From positions 1 through 5,432 of the forward strand of contig JAEXUU010000684.1 of the NCBI GenBank assembly GCA_023452965.1: DNA of 5,432 nucleotides. Direction: 5' to 3'. The position numbers were made by a program, and so were the translations under genes. This document shows positions 1-5,187 of the stretch, in pieces; position 1 is the first letter of the stretch, and every line of letters begins with the position of its first letter. The notes under the pieces were generated by a model. The model was given only the letters and a program-made list of their open reading frames with translations. It was not told the origin of the DNA and made no database searches. Source of the DNA: Pseudomonadota bacterium (GTDB lineage Bacteria > Pseudomonadota > Alphaproteobacteria > Rhizobiales > Beijerinckiaceae).

Positions 1-431
1 GGCCCGCTCAGCGGCGAGGGCGCTCCGAGACCCAGAAAGAGCCATTGCTGGATACGCCGCTTCATCGGCTCGCCGTGGGGCATCAGGCTGGCGACGTTGA
101 GCGAGGAGACCCCCGCCGCCTCAGCCAGGTCCGGCGATCGCCTCGACCCTCGCCGAGGTCGCCGAGGAGTTGGACCGCGAGGCGGGAGAGATCACCCGTC
201 GCCTTGATCAGTTGGAAGAAGCCCCGGCGCGCAAGTCGCTCTTTGAGCGCATCATGATCCGGGCGCGTTGCAGGCGAACGATCTTGCGAGCATTCTCCTT
301 GGCCGTAAGTGCGTACGGTCAGGATGGAGTGCGGCGCCAGGCCATACATCGATCCCATGGGAGCGTCTTCGACCATGACGACGCCATATCAGGTTTTTCG
401 ACCGCCGCTTACAACTCGGCGCCGAGCCCGG
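1..431. other. Edge region with no assignable gene; coding-like fragments in shifting frames
   Basis: I cannot name a gene here. On the minus strand, one frame is open from about base 137 to the left edge. It reads like protein (LAEAAGVSSLNVASLMPHGE, then a KRRIQQWLFLGLG stretch) and most of its codons end in G or C. Above base 137 that frame becomes Arg/Pro-rich and unconvincing. On the plus strand, about 131-262 reads as an amphipathic, possibly coiled-coil stretch (TLAEVAEELDREAGEITRRL), also with G/C-ending codons, in a different frame from the plausible plus frame at 1-130. No frame covers the whole region with a good start. It could be the decayed 3' end of a gene continuing off the left edge, or chance GC-rich open frames. 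A perfect 12-bp palindrome, CTCGGCGCCGAG (415-426), lies just past the hydrolase stop but has no T-run, so I do not call it a terminator. Confidence 0.3.
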
Positions 432-1403
432 TCAGTCCGTAAGAAAGCCGGCGAGCGAGGCCATGTCTGAAGCGCAGTGGCCGCCGTAGATCGGGCGCCA
501 CTCCGTCTGCACCCCGTGCTTGGCCGCTCGTTCCGCCAGCAATCTAGACCCTTCATAGTTGCCGTAGGCGTCGTAGAGACCGTTGGACAGATAGAGTGCG
601 GGGAAGTCCGGACCGGCACGCTCGATCAGCGCCAGCGGCGAGATGCGACGCCACTCGGCTTCGTCGGCGAGGTATTTTCGCGCCAACAGCCAGATTCCAA
701 AGGCCATCTTGGGGTTGGCTCCCGTGCGCTCGATCGCCGCCTTCGTCTGCGGCAGAGGGCCGAACGGCGAAGCGACATACACCCCCGGACACAGAGCCGC
801 GATCTTGTCGAACGACTGCGGTCGGGACAGCCCCGCCACCAGAACATTGAGGCCGCCCATGGACTCGCCCATCAGAAGACGACGGCGTGGCGCGCCGATC
901 TTCGTCTCGATCTCGGGCAGGCGGCTCATCATGTCGTCCAACAAGCCGCTTTCGGGGCGCGCGCCCTTGGGCGTCAGCAGCCAGGTCGGCCCATAGGAAA
1001 GCGTCACCACCGTAGGGGGCGGCGTCCCGCGATCTCGCCACTGCGCCTGCAGCATGGCGGTGAGGTAGGTGTCATCGTTCCAGATGCGCTCGTCCAGACC
1101 GCGACCGTGCAGGTGGTAGAGCACATCGCCGTTCGTCCCCTGCCTGGCCCGATAAACGCAATAACGAAGCGCCCCCGAGGCGTCGCAGGTCGTCGCAGCG
1201 GGCTCGAAGTGAACCGCCTGATCCCCCCAGGGGCGGGTCAATCGCGACCATCCATTGTGGGCGATCAGGCCGATCACGAGAAACGCGGCGAGGCCCCACA
1301 GCCAGGGGCGGCGCAGAACGCGCAGGACAGTTTTGGACATGTGTTCAGCTTTCTTGAAATCAGCGACGCTCGCCCCGGCGACGACCTTCGACGGGCGATT
1401 CAT
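432..1403 (-). CDS. Membrane-anchored alpha/beta hydrolase, esterase D / tributyrin esterase-like
   Basis: This encodes a 323-residue serine hydrolase, probably an esterase facing the periplasm. From the first Met, a basic stretch precedes one hydrophobic segment (about 33-50, PWLWGLAAFLVIGLIAHNGW), which looks like an uncleaved signal anchor. The alpha/beta hydrolase fold follows. Visible parts are the HGRG oxyanion-hole motif (H99-G100), the nucleophile elbow GESMGG (Ser181), a late acid in GLYDAYGN (Asp278) and the catalytic His309 in GGHCAS. The order Ser-Asp-His and the elbow fit the esterase D / putative esterase family. Cys73 and Cys82 could form a disulfide outside the cytoplasm. The substrate is unknown. 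The start is uncertain: ATG 1403 has no Shine-Dalgarno sequence and lies 2 bp from an operator-like palindrome, so it could be leaderless. Met22 (base 1340) gives a cleaner signal anchor (MSKTVLRVLRRPWLW) with AAGAAAG upstream. The gene is divergent from padR and probably under its control. Confidence 0.88.
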   Translation of the reverse strand: MNRPSKVVAGASVADFKKAEHMSKTVLRVLRRPWLWGLAAFLVIGLIAHNGWSRLTRPWGDQAVHFEPAATTCDASGALRYCVYRARQGTNGDVLYHLHGRGLDERIWNDDTYLTAMLQAQWRDRGTPPPTVVTLSYGPTWLLTPKGARPESGLLDDMMSRLPEIETKIGAPRRRLLMGESMGGLNVLVAGLSRPQSFDKIAALCPGVYVASPFGPLPQTKAAIERTGANPKMAFGIWLLARKYLADEAEWRRISPLALIERAGPDFPALYLSNGLYDAYGNYEGSRLLAERAAKHGVQTEWRPIYGGHCASDMASLAGFLTD

Positions 1404-1405
1404 AA

Positions 1406-1427
1406 TAAATCTATCTATGTAGATTTA
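1406..1427. promoter_or_regulatory. Operator-like inverted repeat 1, next to the hydrolase start
   Basis: Perfect 8-bp arms TAAATCTA (1406-1413) and TAGATTTA (1420-1427) flank a 6-bp spacer TCTATG. The 22-bp site ends 2 bp from the hydrolase ATG at 1403 and is AT-rich in a GC-rich setting, so it should overlap the -10 region of a minus-strand promoter. It matches the second repeat at 1463-1484 at 15 of 22 aligned positions. Binding by the adjacent PadR protein is inferred. Confidence 0.7.
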
Positions 1428-1462
1428 GAGTCAATGTTGCGAACCCAGCTATGGTCCGATTT

Positions 1463-1484
1463 CAATTCGACCTATATAGAATTG
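1463..1484. promoter_or_regulatory. Operator-like inverted repeat 2, next to the padR start
   Basis: Arms CAATTC (1463-1468) and GAATTG (1479-1484) flank a 10-bp centre containing most of the perfect palindrome CTATATAG (1472-1479). Like repeat 1 it is 22 bp long, and the two share AA.TC.A.CTAT.TAGA.TT across their length. It ends 4 bp before the padR ATG. TATATA/TATAGA inside it (1473-1480) could be the -10 element of a promoter giving a leaderless or nearly leaderless padR transcript, since no Shine-Dalgarno sequence is visible. The likely role is autorepression. Confidence 0.68.
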
Positions 1485-1488
1485 GTCG

Positions 1489-1791
1489 ATGACCCGCTCC
1501 CGATCCTTGTCGCCTGCCGCCCGGGCCGTCCTGTTTCTGCTCGCCGAAGCAGGCGCCGGCTGGTCCCATGGCTATGACCTTTGCCGCAGAGCCAATGTGA
1601 AATCCGGCACCCTCTATCCCCTGCTGATCCGCCTTGAGGAACAGGGACACCTGGAAGCGCAATGGATGCCGGCGGAGCCCGGACGTCCGCCCAGACATGC
1701 CTACAGGCTCACTGCCCAAGGACGCCGCCTTGCGATTGAGAATCCTCCGCGCACGTCCCCCTCGTCGACGCCGGTTGAACGCCCGGCATGA
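1489..1791 (+). CDS. PadR-family transcriptional regulator
   Basis: This encodes a 100-residue winged-helix DNA-binding protein. Family features visible are LSPAARAVLFLLAE (7-20, helix 1), the SHGYDL turn (26-31), the recognition-helix region VKSGTLYPLLIRLEEQGHLE (37-56) and the wing GRPPRHAYRLTAQGRR (65-80). PadR proteins usually act as dimeric repressors. Here the protein stops soon after the wing with a Pro/Ser-rich tail (ENPPRTSPSSTPVERPA), so the C-terminal dimerisation helix of longer PadR proteins is missing or very short. Start ATG 1489 is chosen because the domain begins right after it; later ATGs fall inside the HTH. There is no Shine-Dalgarno sequence, so translation may be leaderless. 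The stop overlaps the next gene by ATGA, making a two-gene operon. Two matching inverted repeats in the upstream spacer are the likely binding sites. The ligand or signal cannot be read from sequence. Confidence 0.92.
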   Translation: MTRSRSLSPAARAVLFLLAEAGAGWSHGYDLCRRANVKSGTLYPLLIRLEEQGHLEAQWMPAEPGRPPRHAYRLTAQGRRLAIENPPRTSPSSTPVERPA

Positions 1792-2954
1792 CTGCCGCCG
1801 AGTGGATAGTCCGGCGGATGTGTCGCCTGCTTCCCCCACGCCTGACCGACTGGGGCGAGGCGATGGCTCAGGAAGCCGCCTCGATCGAGCGGCCCAGCGC
1901 CGCCTTGATCTTCGCTGTCGGCTGCGTGGCCTGGGTCATCCGTCAAGCTCTGGGACAGGCGCTGCAATCAGCGCGGACTCCTTCAAAGGCGACTTCCGAC
2001 CAACCGTCGCGATCTCGCACGACGGCGCTGGCTTGCGCGATCGCGGCGACGGGGCTGGGCCTCGTGTATCTCGCGGTCGCCGGCGCGCCGATGCGCCACC
2101 TGACCTTGAACGCAACGGCCTTGATCGCAGGCTTGATCCTCGCCCTGCCCTTCCGCCGGCGCGACCCCGTCTCGCCCCCGTTCATCGGCGTGATTTCGAT
2201 AGCGCTAGGCATAGGCCTTCTCCTGACCGCAGCCTTGGGCGATGAAGCCTCAGGAGCAAGACGCTGGATATCCCTGGGCGACGTGGTTCTTCAGCCGAGC
2301 CTTATCGGCCTCCCCTTTCTTCTTGTGGCGTTCGCACGAACTCGAAACATCCTCACCGCTGCAGGCGTCATTCTGGCGGTCGTCGCCCTCGCCTGGCAGC
2401 CCGACGCTGCGATGGTCGGAGCCGCAGTCGCCGCCCTCGGCGCCGCAACCTTGACGAGACGCGACCGGCCATCCCTGATCGTGCTGGCTGTCGCCTCGGC
2501 CTGTTTCCTCGTAGCGCTCGCTCGGCCAAACGCGGTCCCTGCAGCACAGTTTGTGAACGGCGTGTTCCGCACCGCCTCAGCAGCCGGCGGCGTCGCGAGC
2601 CTCGCGGTGTGGATAGGCGCCCTGCTTCTGCTGCTGCCGTCTTTGTCGGGCCTCCGACGAGATCGAGAAGCGGCAGCGGCTCACACCGCCTTCGGCGCGA
2701 CCTGGCTGGCGATCATGGCGGCGGCCCTTTTCGGCGACTACCCCACCCCGGTGGTCGCCTACGGCGGAAGCGCCATTGTCGGATACCTGCTATCGACGCT
2801 CGCTCTTCCGCGAGAGAGCCAAGGAGCCCCACTGCAGGCTCCAGAGGTCGCCGGTCCCGTGTCCAAGGCAAAGTCTGGTCGTCTCTCCGACGCGGGAAAT
2901 CGTCGCCGTATCGCGGGGCATCCGGCTCGCACGCACACTCGGCTCTCTTCCTAG
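1788..2954 (+). CDS. Polytopic membrane protein resembling SEDS (FtsW/RodA) proteins, probably not catalytic
   Basis: This encodes 388 residues, translationally coupled to padR (ATGA at 1788-1791). Residues 1-60 form a separate N-terminal part (LLPPRLTDWGEAMAQEAASI, then a hydrophobic FAVGCVAWVI helix), which I recall from other proteins encoded beside PadR genes. About ten hydrophobic helices follow. Several signatures match SEDS glycosyltransferases in the correct order: GARRWISLG (156-164) with QPS (169-171), like the family's RWI..G....QPSE; a helix ending in QPD (204-206), like the family's QPDxGT; and PTPVVAYGGSAIVGYLL (319-335), like the conserved PLPFVSYGGSS near the C-terminus. The catalytic H.DFIFA motif is not seen: the nearest counterpart, FVNGVF (255-260), has Asn257 where Asp is expected. 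QPSE is QPSL here, and GT after QPD is absent. A role in the envelope is likely but enzymatic polymerase activity is not. The last ~47 residues (342-388) are polar and basic, with weaker codon bias. Confidence 0.85.
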   Translation: MTAAEWIVRRMCRLLPPRLTDWGEAMAQEAASIERPSAALIFAVGCVAWVIRQALGQALQSARTPSKATSDQPSRSRTTALACAIAATGLGLVYLAVAGAPMRHLTLNATALIAGLILALPFRRRDPVSPPFIGVISIALGIGLLLTAALGDEASGARRWISLGDVVLQPSLIGLPFLLVAFARTRNILTAAGVILAVVALAWQPDAAMVGAAVAALGAATLTRRDRPSLIVLAVASACFLVALARPNAVPAAQFVNGVFRTASAAGGVASLAVWIGALLLLLPSLSGLRRDREAAAAHTAFGATWLAIMAAALFGDYPTPVVAYGGSAIVGYLLSTLALPRESQGAPLQAPEVAGPVSKAKSGRLSDAGNRRRIAGHPARTHTRLSS

Positions 2955-3233
2955 ACTTGAACTTTTCGCCTGCTCATTGCGCCGCCGCGCGCTTCAGGTC
3001 TTCCAGTCGGTGCAGACGACCGTTCCCCACCACGGCCGCTGGAATGCCGCCTTCGACGTGCAGTTCCGCTTCGCGCGCGAAGCTGACGCCCGGCGCTTCA
3101 GCAAGCCGCCTCCGCCCGACAGAGGCGACCGCAGCTTGACTGATTGCCGAATTCGTGGCGAAGCAAAGCTTCGGCGTCGGCGACATCACATGAATGACCC
3201 CGCTGACAGCGCCGTCCATGGGGGGACCGCTTG
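2955..3233. other. Intergenic stretch between the SEDS-like gene and the lipoprotein gene
   Basis: About 280 bp. The only candidate gene is the minus-strand ORF listed separately. On the plus strand TTGACT (3136-3141) could be a -35 element for the lipoprotein gene, but no good -10 follows at 16-18 bp. I see no clear terminator after the SEDS-like stop, so read-through from the padR operon into the lipoprotein gene cannot be excluded. The run GGGGGGA (3220-3226) serves as the Shine-Dalgarno sequence of the lipoprotein gene. Confidence 0.4.
2974..3219 (-). CDS. Doubtful small ORF, or remnant of one; function unknown
   Basis: An 81-codon ORF fills most of the gap between two plus-strand genes. 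I do not recognise the family. The second half reads like a natural protein end (LHVEGGIPAAVVGNGRLHRL, then EDLKRAAAQ), with a mix of hydrophobic beta-like and amphipathic helical segments, and roughly 70% of its codons end in G or C. That is suggestive but below the neighbouring genes. The first ATG (3219) has only a C-rich stretch upstream. Met12 (3186) has AGCGGGG about 10 bases upstream and is the better start, giving about 70 residues. No signal peptide or membrane segment is visible. It would be antisense to any transcript reading from padR to the lipoprotein gene. It may be a real small protein, the end of a decayed gene, or chance. Confidence 0.3.
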   Translation of the reverse strand: MDGAVSGVIHVMSPTPKLCFATNSAISQAAVASVGRRRLAEAPGVSFAREAELHVEGGIPAAVVGNGRLHRLEDLKRAAAQ

Positions 3234-3746
3234 GTGAAACAAATTACGCTGATCGTCTCAATGGCGATGGCCCTGACGGCCTGCGCATCCGCGCCTACGC
3301 CTGCTTCTGCGCCCGTAGTGGAGACAAAGCCTGAGGCCCGCTCCTATCACGTGAGCGACAATGCGTCGGCCGACGTGGACCTTGCGCTGACGCGCGCCAG
3401 ACAGTCGGGAAAGCGAGTCCTGCTGGTGATGGGCGCCAACTGGTGCAGCGACAGTCGCGCTCTTGCCGGCTGGCTGGCGACCGACCGCTTCGCCGAACTG
3501 ATCGAACGCAAATACGAACTCGTCTTCGTGAACATCGGGATGCCCCGCAGCGGTGATGGACACAATCTGGGCATCGCGCGTCGCTTCGGGGTTTCGGAGT
3601 TGCCAGGTCTGCCGAACGTGCTGGTGCTTACGGGTGACGGGGTTCTGGTGAATCCCACCACCGCAACCAGTTGGCGGGACGCCGAAAAGCGGACCGGCGA
3701 CGCGATCTACAATGAGTTGTCGACCCTGGCCGATCTTCCAATCTGA
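3234..3746 (+). CDS. Thioredoxin-fold lipoprotein with CxxS active site
   Basis: This encodes a 170-residue envelope protein. The N-terminus is a short lipoprotein signal peptide with lipobox LTAC (Cys17). Ala at +2 gives no inner-membrane retention signal, so outer-membrane anchoring is likely. A Pro/Ala linker (PTPASAPVVETKP) leads to a thioredoxin-like domain: strand KRVLLVMGANWCSDSRALAGWL (60-81) with active site W70-C71-S72-D73-S74, a VFVNIG strand (98-102) and LPGLPNVLVL (123-132), with a probable cis-Pro at 127. The usual second Cys of CxxC is Ser74, so simple dithiol oxidoreductase activity is not expected. Such CxxS proteins may bind or isomerise thiols through mixed disulfides. Start GTG 3234 is preferred over TTG 3231 because it is 7 bases from the GGGGGGA ribosome site, while TTG is only 4. 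The gene appears to stand alone and is convergent with the OYE operon. Confidence 0.85.
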   Translation: MKQITLIVSMAMALTACASAPTPASAPVVETKPEARSYHVSDNASADVDLALTRARQSGKRVLLVMGANWCSDSRALAGWLATDRFAELIERKYELVFVNIGMPRSGDGHNLGIARRFGVSELPGLPNVLVLTGDGVLVNPTTATSWRDAEKRTGDAIYNELSTLADLPI

Positions 3747-4035
3747 CCTGGCAGGCCTGCCGATCCGTAGAAAATGAGCGGAAGATCCGCTCTTCGGTCA
3801 TCAGCCCATTTTTCAAACGCCCCACTGCGGACATCGCTTCTGACAAACGACGCTCGCGACTAGAATCTCAGCCTTCGCCGCCTGACGCGGGATTCCAGAC
3901 AGCAGAAAGCCCCGAGGCGTATGCCATCGGAGCTTTATAAGTTTGGGTGCGGGAATTCGTGCTGGTCAGCACAGCATCGGCGGCGCGATGAGCATCTCAG
4001 CCTGAACCGAAACACCTATCCCGCCGCCTACGTAG
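3747..4035. other. Convergent intergenic region with hairpins, no gene seen
   Basis: About 290 bp between the lipoprotein stop and the OYE stop. It contains the perfect palindrome GGCAGGCCTGCC (3750-3761) right after the lipoprotein stop, the hairpin at 3776-3792 listed separately, and the repeat GTGCTG/CAGCAC (3959-3964/3967-3972) about 63 bp past the OYE stop, which has no T-run. The short plus-strand open frame overlapping the OYE 3' end is antisense noise. I see nothing else. Confidence 0.6.
3776..3792 (-). terminator. Possible intrinsic terminator of the Rid/OYE operon
   Basis: A 7-bp perfect stem, GAGCGGA / TCCGCTC, has a 3-base loop. Read on the minus strand it is followed by ATTTTCT, a short U-run. 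Read on the plus strand it is followed by TCTTCGG, a weaker tail but only 30 bp past the lipoprotein stop, so it could work in both directions. The OYE stop is about 240 bp upstream on the minus strand, which is far. The U-run is short, hence low confidence. Confidence 0.35.
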
Positions 4036-5187
4036 TCAGCAGGAAAGCGTCGCACGACCATATCGGTCCGCATTCTGGAGATCTGCGATCGGAGACAAGA
4101 CGCCGGGATCAAACGGGTCCAAGCGCATGTGCGCCGCGATCCGACGGGGACGATCCGGATAGGCGAGCGCGCCCCGCCCCAGCGAGATGAAGTCCGCCTC
4201 CTTGCGCTCGACCAAGCCGACCGCCTGATCCAGGTCATGTAGCGATCCATTGGCCAATACTGGAACGGAGACGTGCCGCTTCGCTAGAGCCGCAAGGCTC
4301 TCACCCGCATCGAAGGCGGGACGCCAAGCCTCGAACTCCGTTGTGTGGAGGTAGTCGATCGGCAAGCGCCCCAGCTGCTCGAAGATGGCGACGGCCTCGC
4401 CCTCTCCCTCCCACTTGTACAGGAAGTCGTTCACCTTGCCTTGCGAGATGCGCAACCCCACGATGAAGCTTGGACCGACAGCCGCTCGCACGGCCAGCAC
4501 GACTTCGACGATCAGCCTCAGTCTCCCCTCGAGATCGCCTCCGTAGCGATCGTCGCGGTGATTGACGCCTTGCGACAGGAATTGGTCGAGCAGATAGCCG
4601 TTGGCGCCATGGATCTCCACACCGTCAAAACCCGCCGCCTGCGCAAGACACGCCGCCTGAACGAAACCGGCCACCGCCTCGCAGATCTCTGCGAACGACA
4701 TGGCGCTCGGAAGCGGATAATCGCCCGCGCCGCGATAAAAGGCCATTTGCCGCCCCTTGGGGCGCACAGCCGAAGGCCCTCGCGTGTCGCCACGATGGGG
4801 GTTGCCTTGTGAAAGCGCCCCAGCATGCATGAGCTGCGCGATCATGACCGCACCTTGGCCGCGGACACGCTGGATGATCGGCCTCCAGCCGCTTTCGTGA
4901 GTTGGATCAATCAGCCCAGGCTGAAACAGATATCCTTGGGAAAAGGCCTTGTCGGTGTAGAGGCCCTCCGTAATGACCAGGCCAAATCCGCCATCGGCGA
5001 AAGACGCATAGTAGTCGGCCATTCTTTGCGTCGGCACGCCCTCCGCAGTGGCGCTCACCCGCGTCATCGGCGCGACAGCGAACCGGTTCCGAAGAGTGAG
5101 GCTCCCAAGCTTCAGAGATGAGAACAGAGCATCCGTTTCAATCGGATCATCTTTTCGATTTTCCAGTAAAGCGTTCATGATCATCAT
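4036..5187 (-). CDS. Old Yellow Enzyme family FMN oxidoreductase (NADH:flavin oxidoreductase / ene-reductase)
   Basis: This encodes a 383-residue cytoplasmic TIM-barrel flavoenzyme. The family reduces activated C=C bonds (enones, sometimes nitro compounds or nitrate esters) with NAD(P)H through bound FMN. Visible are the first barrel strand LGSLTLRNRFAVAPMTR (27-43), MIAQLMHAG (115-123), and the active site EIHGANGYLLDQFLSQGVNH (191-210) with substrate-binding His193/Asn196 and proton donor Tyr198, followed by RDDRYGG. Arg246 in VGLRIS, LANG (311-314) and SLGRGALAYPD (335-345) fit the FMN phosphate end of the barrel. The H-x-x-N pair points to classical OYE ene-reductases rather than HGAH-type 2,4-dienoyl-CoA reductases. 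About 20 residues precede the usual start of the domain. ATG 5187 overlaps the upstream Rid stop by ATGA; Met4 (MNALL, base 5178) is an alternative start. The natural substrate is unknown. Expression is probably coupled to the Rid gene. Confidence 0.93.
   Translation of the reverse strand: MMIMNALLENRKDDPIETDALFSSLKLGSLTLRNRFAVAPMTRVSATAEGVPTQRMADYYASFADGGFGLVITEGLYTDKAFSQGYLFQPGLIDPTHESGWRPIIQRVRGQGAVMIAQLMHAGALSQGNPHRGDTRGPSAVRPKGRQMAFYRGAGDYPLPSAMSFAEICEAVAGFVQAACLAQAAGFDGVEIHGANGYLLDQFLSQGVNHRDDRYGGDLEGRLRLIVEVVLAVRAAVGPSFIVGLRISQGKVNDFLYKWEGEGEAVAIFEQLGRLPIDYLHTTEFEAWRPAFDAGESLAALAKRHVSVPVLANGSLHDLDQAVGLVERKEADFISLGRGALAYPDRPRRIAAHMRLDPFDPGVLSPIADLQNADRYGRATLSC

Noticed and set aside
415..426. 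CTCGGCGCCGAG as a terminator for the hydrolase gene
   Set aside because: The palindrome leaves only a 4-bp stem with a GCGC loop and has no T-run in the minus direction.
477..1577. Long 366-codon plus-strand open frame antisense to the hydrolase
   Set aside because: Its translation is Arg/Gln/His-rich with no recognisable domain, while the minus strand has a complete catalytic triad and fold. It also runs through the operators and into padR. It is a high-GC shadow.
1634..2245. 203-codon plus-strand frame across the padR/SEDS-like junction
   Set aside because: Arg/Pro/Asp-rich translation, and it overlaps two genes with clear family motifs in other frames.
3136..3164. TTGACT as -35 of a promoter for the lipoprotein gene
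   Set aside because: No acceptable -10 element follows at the normal distance.
2609..3237. Two plus-strand open frames overlapping the 3' end of the SEDS-like gene
   Set aside because: Low-complexity Arg/Ser/Pro translations without motifs, and no ribosome site. The first part is a shadow of the SEDS-like gene.
3959..3972. GTGCTG/CAGCAC hairpin as the OYE terminator
   Set aside because: Short stem, no T-run on either side, and about 63 bp from the stop.
4345..4812. 155-codon plus-strand open frame inside the OYE gene
   Set aside because: Antisense to the active-site part of a complete OYE protein; no domain is recognisable.
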